DNA of 64,000 bases from assembly GCA_035441325.1 (NCBI GenBank), contig DAOROA010000011.1, forward strand, positions 1-64,000, given 5' to 3'. The stretch comes from Competibacter_A sp002352125. GTDB lineage: Bacteria; Pseudomonadota; Gammaproteobacteria; Competibacterales; Competibacteraceae. The notes under the pieces are model-generated. The model saw only the letters and a program-made list of their open reading frames with translations, had not been told where the DNA came from and did not search any database. Shown here one piece after another: positions 35,186 through 45,476 of the stretch (its first letter is position 1; every line of letters starts with the position of its first letter). A program made the position numbers and the translations under genes.

Positions 35186-35767
35186 ATGACCCATCCCATC
35201 AGCCGCTATCCCATCCCCGCGCTCGACGATCTGCCCGAAGATGTCCGCGACCGCATTCTGGCAGTGCAGGAGCAAACCGGTTTCATTCCCAACATCTTTT
35301 TGGGTTTGGCCCACCGGCCTGCGGAATTTCGGGCTTTTCTCGCCTACCACGACGCGCTCATGGAGAAAGAGAGCGGTTTAACGAAAGCGGAACGGGAGAT
35401 GATCGTGGTGGCGACTTCGAACGCCAACCAATGCCAGTATTGCGTGGTCGCGCACGGCGCCATCCTGCGGGTTCGCGCCAAGAATCCCCTGATCGCCGAC
35501 CAGGTGGCGGTCAACTATCGCAAGGCCGATCTGACGCCGCGCCAAACGGCCATGCTCGACTTTGCGATGAAGGTTTCGCAGGAAGCCTACGAGGTCGGCG
35601 ATGGCGATTTCCAGACGTTGCGCGCCCACGGTTTCACGGACGACGACATTTGGGACATCGGCGCCATCGCGGCATTTTTTGCCATGTCGAACCGGCTGGC
35701 AAACGTGACTAGCCTGCGCCCCAACGACGAGTTTTATCTGCTCGGCCGGCTACCGAAACAAAAGTAA
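35186..35767 (+). CDS. AhpD-like peroxidase-related protein
   Basis: The 193-residue protein belongs to the carboxymuconolactone decarboxylase/AhpD fold, in the branch called uncharacterised peroxidase-related enzymes. The redox motif is QCQYCVVAHGAI (C-x2-C-x3-H), and surrounding helices such as LTKAEREMIVVATSNAN and MSNRLANVTSLRPNDEFY match the family. Such proteins reduce peroxides with a relay of thiols, or are only predicted to. The next gene, an FAD oxidase, starts 20 bases downstream. That pairing would make sense if the oxidase releases hydrogen peroxide. Confidence 0.85.
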   Translation: MTHPISRYPIPALDDLPEDVRDRILAVQEQTGFIPNIFLGLAHRPAEFRAFLAYHDALMEKESGLTKAEREMIVVATSNANQCQYCVVAHGAILRVRAKNPLIADQVAVNYRKADLTPRQTAMLDFAMKVSQEAYEVGDGDFQTLRAHGFTDDDIWDIGAIAAFFAMSNRLANVTSLRPNDEFYLLGRLPKQK

Positions 35768-35786
35768 TCGGCCCGGAGCGCCATGC

Positions 35787-36905
35787 GTGGAAATGGTCGA
35801 TACCATCGTCGTCGGCGCCGGAGTGATCGGTTTGGCGGTCGCCCGGGAACTGGCGCAGGCCGGTCGCGAAGTGCTGATCCTGGAAGCGTTGGAGCAATTC
35901 GGCACCCAAACCTCGTCGCATAACTCGGAAGTCATCCACGCTGGCCTCTACTACCCGGCAGGTTCGCTCAAAGCCGTTTTGTGCGTGCAGGGCAAGGAAC
36001 TGCTGTATCGCTATTGTGCCGAGCGCGGCATCGCGCATCGCCGGACCGGCAAGGTGCTGGTGGCTTGCGACGAGGCGGAATTGTCCGCGCTGGCCAGTTA
36101 CGCCGAGCGGTCGGCCGCCAACGGCGTGCCGCTCCAGCCACTTGCCGCCGCCGAGATCCGCCGGCTGGAACCGGCGGTGCGCGCGGTCGCCGGCCTGTAT
36201 TCCGAATCGACCGGCATTCTCGACAGCCACGGCCTGATGTTGGCGCTGCTGGGCGATGCCGAGCAGTTTGGTGCGACGCTGGTCGCGCGCACGCCGGTGG
36301 TTGCGGGCCGGATCGAGCCGGGGGGAATCGTGCTTCGCACTGGCGGCGACGAGCCGTTCGAGCTGCGTTGCCGCCAAATGGTCAATTCCGCCGGCTTGCA
36401 CGCGCAGGAACTCGCGCGGTCGCTCGCCGGCTTTCCGGCCGGATGCGTGCCGCCGACGTTCTACGCCAAAGGCCACTACTTCGCGCTGAGCGGGCGGGCG
36501 CCGTTCCGGCATCTGGTGTATCCGATGCCGGATCACGCCGGCTTGGGCATTCACGTCACGCTCGATCTGGGCGGTCAGTGCAAGTTCGGGCCGGACGTGA
36601 CCGGTTGGCCGGAAGTGCCGGATTATGCGTTCCAGCCCGGCCTGGAAGAGAAGTTTTACCGGGCGATTCGCCGCTATTATCCCGACTTGCCGGACGGTGC
36701 CTTGCAGCCGGGCTACACCGGCATCCGGCCCAAAGTGACCGGCCCGGCCGAAGCGGCCGGCGATTTCGTCATTCAGGGACCATCCATCCACGGGGCGGCT
36801 GGATTGGTCAATCTGTTCGGGATCGAATCGCCGGGTTTGACTGCGTCGCTGGCCATCGCCCAACGGGTGGCGCAAGAGTTGGCGGCGACCGCCGCCGATC
36901 GGTAA
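35787..36905 (+). CDS. FAD-dependent oxidoreductase, LhgO-like
   Basis: The gene starts at a GTG at 35787, or at the ATG six bases later, and encodes about 372 residues. It is a DAO-type flavoprotein: TIVVGAGVIGLAVARELA (FAD binding), SSHNSEVIHAGLYYPAGSLK, ILDSHGLMLALL, and a C-terminal GYTGIRPKVTGP with GLVNLFGIESPGLTASLAI. The NSEVIHAGLYY segment is characteristic of L-2-hydroxyglutarate oxidase/dehydrogenase relatives. The likely reaction is oxidation of an L-2-hydroxyacid to the 2-oxoacid. It sits directly after the AhpD-like gene. The exact substrate is not certain. Confidence 0.8.
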   Translation: MEMVDTIVVGAGVIGLAVARELAQAGREVLILEALEQFGTQTSSHNSEVIHAGLYYPAGSLKAVLCVQGKELLYRYCAERGIAHRRTGKVLVACDEAELSALASYAERSAANGVPLQPLAAAEIRRLEPAVRAVAGLYSESTGILDSHGLMLALLGDAEQFGATLVARTPVVAGRIEPGGIVLRTGGDEPFELRCRQMVNSAGLHAQELARSLAGFPAGCVPPTFYAKGHYFALSGRAPFRHLVYPMPDHAGLGIHVTLDLGGQCKFGPDVTGWPEVPDYAFQPGLEEKFYRAIRRYYPDLPDGALQPGYTGIRPKVTGPAEAAGDFVIQGPSIHGAAGLVNLFGIESPGLTASLAIAQRVAQELAATAADR

Positions 36906-36927
36906 AGCACGAGGGTTGACACGAGCG

Positions 36928-38712
<1,785 letters not shown>

Positions 38713-38895
38713 AGGCGGGATTTTGGCTTGCCCGCTTCGCGCCGGCCCGGCAGCTCAACGGTGACCAGCGCCTTATCATGGAAAATTAATCGAACCGTCA
38801 TCTCCTCTACGCGCGACGCGTGAAATAAATAGCGTTCTTTGAGTGGGCGCCATCGCGTGCCTATCGAATCCAACGAAAATCGAGGGGAGCGTTCG

Positions 38896-40191
38896 ATGTG
38901 GATCAGGTCTAGCGGTTTTGGTGTGGCGGCCATGTTCGCCGCGCTGTCGACGGTTGCGATGGTGGCATGCGCCGACGCCGGCAAGAGTTACGGCGAAGAT
39001 CAAGCGGCCCTCGCCGCGCAAAGCAAAAAAAACGATGCCAAAGTCCAACTGGGTCCTCGACCGTTTTATCTGGTGGAAGGCATGGACGAGGGGCCGCTCA
39101 AGGCTCAGCTACAGAAATGCGAAAACGGTCCTTTCCGGCGAACCGATTTTTCGATCGGTCATCGCGGCGGGGCGCTGCTGTTCCCGGAACACACCGACGT
39201 GGCTTATCGCGGCGGGGCACGGATGGGCGCCGGTATCGTGGAGTGCGACGTGACCTTCACCAAGGATGGCGAGTTGGTCTGCCGCCATAGCGAGTGCGAT
39301 CTGCATACCACGACCAATATCGTCGCCACGGAGCTAAACAGCAAATGTACCGTGCCGTGGACGGGACCCGGCCAAAATCCGGCCCCTAAATGTTGCACCA
39401 GCGATTTGACCCTTGCCGAATTTAAAACGCTCGAAGGCAAGATGGATGCGAGCAATCCCAACGCGACAACAGCCGAAGGGTATCTGGGCGGCACGGCGAG
39501 CTGGCGCACCGATTTGTATACCGGACGCGCCAACGTGCTGTCTCTCAAAGAGAGCATTCAACTCAACAAGGAACTGGGCGTCAAACACACGCCCGAGTTA
39601 AAAGGCGCGGAAAACCAGGACCGCATCAACACGATCTTCGGTGGCCAAACGAAATACGCCCAGAAGATGATCGACGAGCTGAAAGCCGCTGACGTCGATC
39701 CAAAGGATGTCTGGGCGCAGTCGTTCAACGAGGACGACATTCTGTACTGGATCAAGAACGAACCAGCTTTCGGTAAGCAGGCGGTCTATCTGGATAGCAT
39801 CGATCCAACCGCGAATCCGCCCATTCCCCGCCAGTCCTTGGACGAACTGAAGACGCTGAAAAGCCAGGGCGTGCAAATTATCGCCCCGCCGATGTGGGCG
39901 TTGCTGGCGGTGAACAGCGCCAACGAAGTGATCCCCTCCGAGTATGCGACGGACATCAAGAAGGCTGGCTTGCGCATCATCGCCTGGACTTTCGAACGCG
40001 CCGATTTGCGCCAAGGCGCTTCAAAAGCCGGTTGGTACTACCAGTTCGATCCGCAAGGCAGGGCTGTCAAAAAGGACAGCGACATGTACAAGGCGCTGGA
40101 TGTGATGGCTCGACAGGTCGGCATTCTGGGTATCTTTTCCGACTGGCCGGCGACCGTGACCTATTACGCCAACTGCATGGGGCTGAAATAG
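38896..40191 (+). CDS. Exported glycerophosphodiester phosphodiesterase
   Basis: The ATG at 38896 is preceded by GAGGGGAGC, giving 431 residues. The N-terminus is a signal sequence; AMVACAD near residue 27 could be a lipobox, so it may be an exported lipoprotein. The GDPD catalytic pattern is present: SIGHRGGALLFPEHTDVAY (HRG and PEHT), GIVECDVTFTKDGELVCRHS (ECD and the second catalytic His), NVLSLKESIQL and LRIIAWTFERAD. It cleaves glycerophosphodiesters to glycerol-3-phosphate and an alcohol, probably in the periplasm. Several extra Cys residues (around 140 and 175) suggest disulfides. It stands alone, convergent with the FAD oxidase gene. Confidence 0.85.
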   Translation: MWIRSSGFGVAAMFAALSTVAMVACADAGKSYGEDQAALAAQSKKNDAKVQLGPRPFYLVEGMDEGPLKAQLQKCENGPFRRTDFSIGHRGGALLFPEHTDVAYRGGARMGAGIVECDVTFTKDGELVCRHSECDLHTTTNIVATELNSKCTVPWTGPGQNPAPKCCTSDLTLAEFKTLEGKMDASNPNATTAEGYLGGTASWRTDLYTGRANVLSLKESIQLNKELGVKHTPELKGAENQDRINTIFGGQTKYAQKMIDELKAADVDPKDVWAQSFNEDDILYWIKNEPAFGKQAVYLDSIDPTANPPIPRQSLDELKTLKSQGVQIIAPPMWALLAVNSANEVIPSEYATDIKKAGLRIIAWTFERADLRQGASKAGWYYQFDPQGRAVKKDSDMYKALDVMARQVGILGIFSDWPATVTYYANCMGLK

Positions 40192-40298
40192 AACGGATGC
40201 GAGCCGGGTTATGGCTCGTCGTCTCGTCGAGCCGTAACCCGGCGGGGCGCCCGGTCGGCAGCTTATTCCGGCATTCGGACGCTGATCCCCGACGTGAC

Positions 40299-41942
40299 TT
40301 ATGACCGGATGGAAGACGAAAAGGGAATGTTCAGGGTTGTCATCACCTGTTCTGCCGCCAGCACGCCCCGATAATTGGCTTCCTCGAAAACCGAATAGCC
40401 ACTCAGGTCGGAATGGGCAAACAGCACCCGATCCTGCGCCCGTTCCAATCGCTGGCGGGCCGCGCTCCAGACGAAACCGGGCCGGGGCCGGATCATGGCG
40501 TGACCCCAGCGCATCAAATCCAGGCGGGTGACGATCTGGCGGATATCCGGATGCGGTTTGGAAAGATCGCTCAGAATCCGCTCGGCCCATGTCGCCCACG
40601 GCGTTTCCAGCAAGCGTTGTCGCTCCCGGTCCGGCGGACCGTTGCAGAGCGCCTGATACCAAGTGAACACGGTCTGCTCTTGGTGCGCCGTTCGATGTTG
40701 GTGGGTAGCGACCACATAGCCCAGCGCATCGCTGTCGTACAGCACGTTATCCCAAGACAGCGGCACGCCCCGGCGTTCTGCCGGAAACCGGCGCAGACTG
40801 AGGTTGGCGACCAGCCAGGGGGCGTACTGAAACTCGCCGATAGCCGTCGTCAACTCGGACGACAGCTCCCGAAACACGCTGGGCGCTTGAAAAACCGGGG
40901 CGGCCCAGATCGCCGCGTGGGCCAAGCGCCGCACCGAGCGGTTTTCTCGTGGATGCCAAGCGTCCACCAGCACTGCCCGGTCCAGTTCGGACAGCCGCCA
41001 GACGAGCGCGCCGGTGATGAGGTGCGGCCGCAACCGCTCCCGCAACCGTTCGACCAGCCAGCCGTTGCCCTCCGGCCAGGTCAGTACGTCATCGCCGTCG
41101 GCGTCGCGGGCCAGCGCATCCCGGCTGGCGAAGTAATGAATCCCCATCCACGCCGATGTTTCGTCGTAACGGCAACCGTAATCGTCGCGACAGGCGTAGT
41201 TGACGTACCAATGCAGCGGTTCGGAATCGAGACCGTTTTGCAACAGAAAGTCGCGCATCGACAGCCGATCCAGCGCCAGCAGCTCGGGATCGCGGGCGCT
41301 GAAATCCATCGGGATGGCGAACGCCTTGCGGCCGTCCGCACCGCGTCGGCGCCGATAACCGTCCATCGAATCCTGAAACTGGCGGTACTGATCCAAATCC
41401 CGTTGCCGGACGCCGGCCTGCGGCCATAAACCTTCGCGCCAAACGCCGTGCGCATACAGCCGCTCTTGTGGAGCAAAGCTGATGTAACGCTCGTCGTAAT
41501 CCGGTTCTGCCGCAAACGGATCGCCGCGCAGCACGCCAAAATCGGCCAGGAGTTCGCGCACGGCGCGCGATTCGCGAGTGGGAAAGGGCAGATAATGCGC
41601 GCCCCAGGGATAGGCGGTAATAGCGTTGGTGCCGTAGCGGGCATTGCCGCCGACTTCGGGTTCCAGTTCCAGAACGGCAAAATCGGTGAAACCGCTCTTG
41701 AGCAGTTTCCAGCCGGCGGACAAGCCGGCAATACCGCCGCCGACGATAATCACCGAGGCGTTCAGCGTCTCGGTCGGCTCTGGGAAATCGCCGCTGCGCA
41801 ACCGATGGCCGAGCATATCGGATGCGCCAAGGATTTCTCCTTGCGGCAAGGGGGGCGTTTTGGGCGAAGCGAGCCACCGCCAGATCTGGGCGCCACCGGC
41901 CGCAACGGCGGCTAGCGACCAAAGAAACCGGCGGCGGTTCAT
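40299..41942 (-). CDS. Tat-exported FAD amine-oxidase-like protein
   Basis: I chose the ATG at 41942 because it gives a twin-arginine signal (MNRRRFLWSLAAVAAGGAQI); the frame is open far upstream but runs through the HdeA-like gene in another frame. The 547-residue protein binds FAD: SVIIVGGGIAGLSAGWKLLK and VLELEPEVGGNARYGTN. A flavin amine oxidase fold follows, with DLSGYSVFEEANYRGVLAAE at the C-terminus giving the second FAD contact. Folded export through Tat fits a cofactor-loaded periplasmic enzyme. The substrate is unknown. The gene lies eight bases downstream of the HdeA-like gene, so the two are probably co-transcribed. Confidence 0.8.
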   Translation of the reverse strand: MNRRRFLWSLAAVAAGGAQIWRWLASPKTPPLPQGEILGASDMLGHRLRSGDFPEPTETLNASVIIVGGGIAGLSAGWKLLKSGFTDFAVLELEPEVGGNARYGTNAITAYPWGAHYLPFPTRESRAVRELLADFGVLRGDPFAAEPDYDERYISFAPQERLYAHGVWREGLWPQAGVRQRDLDQYRQFQDSMDGYRRRRGADGRKAFAIPMDFSARDPELLALDRLSMRDFLLQNGLDSEPLHWYVNYACRDDYGCRYDETSAWMGIHYFASRDALARDADGDDVLTWPEGNGWLVERLRERLRPHLITGALVWRLSELDRAVLVDAWHPRENRSVRRLAHAAIWAAPVFQAPSVFRELSSELTTAIGEFQYAPWLVANLSLRRFPAERRGVPLSWDNVLYDSDALGYVVATHQHRTAHQEQTVFTWYQALCNGPPDRERQRLLETPWATWAERILSDLSKPHPDIRQIVTRLDLMRWGHAMIRPRPGFVWSAARQRLERAQDRVLFAHSDLSGYSVFEEANYRGVLAAEQVMTTLNIPFSSSIRS

Positions 41943-41950
41943 CCGCCGGT

Positions 41951-42277
41951 TTACTCGATACCGACCTTCTTCGCGGCGTCCAAGACTTTTTCGTTGGCAT
42001 TGTTGCCACAGTGCTCGACCAATTCCTGGCTGAAGGTTTCGAGGTTTTTCCAATCCAGCTCGGTATCGCCGGAAACGCCGCTCAGGTAGCCGTCGATCCA
42101 CATCAACACCACGCCCGCATCCTCGGCGGTAGCGGTGGACAGCTCTTTCAAAAACGCGCCGCAGGTGATCGATCCGAAATCGATGTTTTGCATTTGCGCC
42201 TTCTTGGCGGTGACCGGTGCCGATGCGAGCAAGCTGGCGGCAAGGCACAGGGCGGCTACGACAGACGAACGCTTCAT
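41951..42277 (-). CDS. HdeA/HdeB-like periplasmic protein
   Basis: The ATG at 42277 has GGGAG about seven bases upstream and gives 108 residues; an ATG 30 bases earlier is less likely. Residues 1-24 are a signal peptide. The mature part matches the HdeA/HdeB family: IDFGSITCGAFL, VVLMWIDGYLSG, and a C-terminal Cys (ELVEHCGNN). Cys-39 and Cys-90 would form the family's disulfide. HdeA proteins are acid-activated periplasmic chaperones, but many family members outside enterics have no shown role. It precedes the Tat-exported FAD oxidase gene. Confidence 0.8.
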   Translation of the reverse strand: MKRSSVVAALCLAASLLASAPVTAKKAQMQNIDFGSITCGAFLKELSTATAEDAGVVLMWIDGYLSGVSGDTELDWKNLETFSQELVEHCGNNANEKVLDAAKKVGIE

Positions 42278-42469
42278 GGGATTCTCCCGCGTGGTTGAGC
42301 GTGGCATGGGGTGCTTTTGAACGTTTATTGAAGGTGTGAAAACCGTCCTGCCATAGCCTAGCAGCGGTTGTCGCGAAAGCTATAGTTCCGCACGCTTGAA
42401 AAAACAAAACCGGTGAGAGCCGAGCGAAGAGATTGTACGACGCTATGCCCGATCTTGAGGCAGGCCAGG

Positions 42470-42498
42470 GAGGTATCTCAAGTATTCCGAGATACCTC
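42470..42498. promoter_or_regulatory. Perfect 10-9-10 palindrome upstream of narK
   Basis: GAGGTATCTC and GAGATACCTC are perfect inverted copies separated by nine bases. The TACCTCT heptamer at 42493-42499 matches the NarL consensus TACYYMT, and another TACCTCT lies on the minus strand at 42601-42607. This suggests binding by NarL or a similar nitrate-responsive regulator, about 200 bases before the FNR-type promoter. The nine-base spacer differs from the usual NarL 7-2-7 arrangement. Confidence 0.5.
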
Positions 42499-42640
42499 TA
42501 CAGAGTCATTTTGCATTGATGGTTCGCGCGATTTTTTTCGGCCTTTTTCTTAAAAAAACATTTAAAACAATTAATTAAAAATATTATAAAGTATCTCCAA
42601 AGAGGTATTTATCCGCTGTCGAAAATCGCCGTAACCGGTC

Positions 42641-42687
42641 AATACCTTGATTGCCGTCAAGGTATTTATCTCTAAGACGCGTAATAT
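42641..42687 (+). promoter_or_regulatory. FNR-type promoter of the nar operon
   Basis: TTGAT-TGCC-GTCAA at 42647-42660 matches the FNR box TTGATNNNNATCAA with one mismatch. It sits inside a larger perfect palindrome (AATACCTTGA, six bases, TCAAGGTATT; 42641-42666). TAATAT at 42682-42687 is a good -10 element, which puts the FNR box centre about 41 bases before the expected start near 42694. That is the class II activator position, so induction without oxygen is expected. Confidence 0.75.
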
Positions 42688-42717
42688 TGCACTTGCAGCA
42701 TTTTCGCGAGGTCCGCA

Positions 42718-45411
42718 ATGGCTACGCTTCAAAAAAAACAAATTTCCGTTCTGACGATGAACACCATGGCTTTCGCGGTGAATTTCGCCGTGTGGGTCAT
42801 GTTTTCCGTGATTGGGATCAAGATCAAGGCCGAACTGAATCTCAATGAAACCGAATTTGGTCTGCTGGTCGCGACGCCGATTCTGACCGGCTCGCTGGTG
42901 CGCCTGCCGCTGGGCATCCTGACCGACCGGTACGGTGGCCGGAGCGTGTTCCTCATCCAGATGCTCCTGGTGGCGATACCGACCTGGTTGGTGTCCTACG
43001 CCACCGAGTACTGGCAATATCTGGTGCTGGGCCTGTTCGTCGGGCTGGCAGGTGGTTCGTTCGCGGTTGGCATCGCCTATACCTCAGCGTGGTTCAGCAA
43101 GGAGCGACAAGGCACGGCGATGGGTATCTTCGGCGCCGGCAATGCCGGCTCGTCACTGACAAAATTCATCGCCCCGCTGATCATTGCCGCCACTGGTGCC
43201 TGGCAGATGGTGCCCAAAATCTACGCCGTCGCCATGGTGGTGATGGCCGTATTGTTCTGGTTTTTCACCTATGCCGACCCACTGCACGAGAAAGGTACTA
43301 ACCAGAATCGCGCCCGCCCGACTCTGGGCCAGCAGTTGCTGCCGCTGATCGATCCGAGGGTGTGGCGTTTTGGCTTAGCCTACGCCTTCGTGTTTGGCGG
43401 GTTCGTAGCGCTGGCGCTGTGGCTGCCCAAGTACTATGTCGGTGAATACGGTCTGCCGCTGGCGACCGCTGCATTCTTGACCATCTTCTTCGATCTGCCC
43501 TCCGGCGCGATCCGCGCCTTGGGCGGCTGGGCCTCGGACAAGTGGGGTGGCAACACCGTGACTTGGTGGGTGCTATGGGTCAGCCTGATTTGCCTGTTCC
43601 TGCTCAGCTACCCACCGACCACGATGACCATTCACGGCATCAAGGGCGATGTATCGATCAATTTGGGAATCGGCATCGTTTTTTTCACGGTATTGGTATT
43701 TCTGATCGGCTTGGCCCAAGGCTTCGGCAAGGCCAGTGTCTATCGCAGCCTGGCTGATCACTATTCGGCCCAGATGGGTGTGGTGGGCGGCATCGTCGGC
43801 TTAATCGGTGGCTTGGGCGGCTTTGTCCTGCCGATCATGTTCGGGGTCGCGGCTGACGCTATTGGCGTGCGCAGCAGTTGTTTCATGCTGATGTTCTTGC
43901 TGGTGGTTGTCACCATGATCTGGACTTGGGTGGCCGAAAGGAACGAACGCGAGGAGATTTTGGAACGGCACGCCGATGCCCGCGCCGAACTGGAACAGGC
44001 ACAGTTGATCGAGCACGTCCGGCCACGCCGGCATCTGCTGGTCGACTGGCGGCCGGACGACGAGTCCTTCTGGGAGCAGACCGGACGACGCATCGCCAAC
44101 CGCAATCTGTGGCTGTCGATGCCCGCCCTGCTGCTAGCGTTCGCCGTCTGGGTGGTGTGGAGCGTGATCGTGGTCGAATTGCCCCACATCGGCTTCCAGT
44201 TCACGCCCAATCAATTGTTCTGGCTGGCGGCGTTGCCCGGACTGTCCGGCGCCGTGTTCCGGATATTGTTCTCCTTCATGGTGCCGATCTTCGGCGGACG
44301 TAACTGGACCGTGTTCAGCACCGCGCTGTTGCTGTTACCGACCCTGTGGATCGGCGTCGCGGTGCAAGACCCGAATACCAACTACGCGGTATTCGTGGCC
44401 ATCGCGCTGCTGTGCGGCTTGGGTGGCGGCAATTTCTCCTCCAGCATGGCGAACATCAGCTTCTTCTATCCACGGCGTTTGCAGGGCACCGCGCTGGGAT
44501 TGAACGCCGGTATCGGCAATCTGGGCGTGGGTTTGGCGCAGTTGATCGCACCGATTGCGGTGTACGGCGGGGCGCTACTAGTGCTGGGCGGTAGCGCGCA
44601 AAGCCATACCGACGGCGGCATCACGACCTCGATTTGGGTGCAGAATGCCGGTTTCATCTGGGTTCCGTTCATCGTGCTGGCCGCCATCGCGGCGTATTTC
44701 GGCATGGATAACATCGCCAGCGTCAAGGCCGGTTTCGCCGAACAGGCCGCGATCTTCAAGCACAAGCATCAATGGCTGATGAGCTGGCTCTACATCGGCA
44801 CTTTCGGCTCCTTCATCGGTCTGGCCGCTGGCTTCCCGATGTTGGTCAACACCGTCTTCCCCGGAGTAGACGCCTTTCAATTCGCCTTCATCGGTCCGCT
44901 GCTGGCGGCGTTTGTCCGGCCTATCGGCGGTTGGCTGGCGGACCGGCTGGGCGGCGCGATCATCACCTTCACCATCTTTCTGATCATGGCGGTCGCGCCG
45001 CTGGCCGCTACCGCTTTCCTGCCGGGGGCACACGGCGGGGGCAACGTCATCGGTTTCGTCGCCATGTTCCTGGTGTTGTTCCTCGCCGCCGGCATCGGCA
45101 ACGGTTCCACCTTCCGCATGATCCCGATCATCTTCCGCACTCTGCGCGAGCGGCGGGTCACTGATCGGAATGATGAAACAGCGTTGGAACAGGCGCGCCG
45201 CGATGGCGCGACCGAAGCCGCCGCCGCCATGGGGCTCAGCGCGGCAGTCGCCGCTTTCGGTGGGTTCTTCATTCCCATCGCTTACGGCGCTTCCATCGAA
45301 CTGACCGGCGGTCCGCAAGGCGCGTTGGTCTTCTTTAGCGTGTTTTACCTGAGTTGCGTGCTGGTGACCTGGCGGTGGTATTCCCGCAAGGAGGCCGAAG
45401 TTCCGTGTTGA
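42718..45411 (+). CDS. narK: Fused double nitrate/nitrite transporter (NarK1-NarK2 type)
   Basis: The 897-residue inner-membrane protein is two MFS transporters in one chain. The first domain, about residues 1-415, has SLVRLPLGILTDRYGGRSVF and GLAGGSFAVGIAYTSAWFSK. A charged linker (ERHADARAELEQAQLIEHVR) leads to the second domain from about 455, with LCGLGGGNFSSSMANISFFY. Such fusions are known from denitrifiers such as Paracoccus, where one half is a proton-linked nitrate importer and the other a nitrate/nitrite exchanger. The start ATG has GAGG six bases upstream and lies about 24 bases after the expected transcription start of an FNR-type promoter. It is the first gene of the nar operon. 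Confidence 0.9.
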   Translation: MATLQKKQISVLTMNTMAFAVNFAVWVMFSVIGIKIKAELNLNETEFGLLVATPILTGSLVRLPLGILTDRYGGRSVFLIQMLLVAIPTWLVSYATEYWQYLVLGLFVGLAGGSFAVGIAYTSAWFSKERQGTAMGIFGAGNAGSSLTKFIAPLIIAATGAWQMVPKIYAVAMVVMAVLFWFFTYADPLHEKGTNQNRARPTLGQQLLPLIDPRVWRFGLAYAFVFGGFVALALWLPKYYVGEYGLPLATAAFLTIFFDLPSGAIRALGGWASDKWGGNTVTWWVLWVSLICLFLLSYPPTTMTIHGIKGDVSINLGIGIVFFTVLVFLIGLAQGFGKASVYRSLADHYSAQMGVVGGIVGLIGGLGGFVLPIMFGVAADAIGVRSSCFMLMFLLVVVTMIWTWVAERNEREEILERHADARAELEQAQLIEHVRPRRHLLVDWRPDDESFWEQTGRRIANRNLWLSMPALLLAFAVWVVWSVIVVELPHIGFQFTPNQLFWLAALPGLSGAVFRILFSFMVPIFGGRNWTVFSTALLLLPTLWIGVAVQDPNTNYAVFVAIALLCGLGGGNFSSSMANISFFYPRRLQGTALGLNAGIGNLGVGLAQLIAPIAVYGGALLVLGGSAQSHTDGGITTSIWVQNAGFIWVPFIVLAAIAAYFGMDNIASVKAGFAEQAAIFKHKHQWLMSWLYIGTFGSFIGLAAGFPMLVNTVFPGVDAFQFAFIGPLLAAFVRPIGGWLADRLGGAIITFTIFLIMAVAPLAATAFLPGAHGGGNVIGFVAMFLVLFLAAGIGNGSTFRMIPIIFRTLRERRVTDRNDETALEQARRDGATEAAAAMGLSAAVAAFGGFFIPIAYGASIELTGGPQGALVFFSVFYLSCVLVTWRWYSRKEAEVPC

Positions 45412-45476
45412 AGAGGGAACCTCCCGAGCGAAAACCCGTTTGGATCGACAATTAAAATTACAGAGGTTTCAAGACC

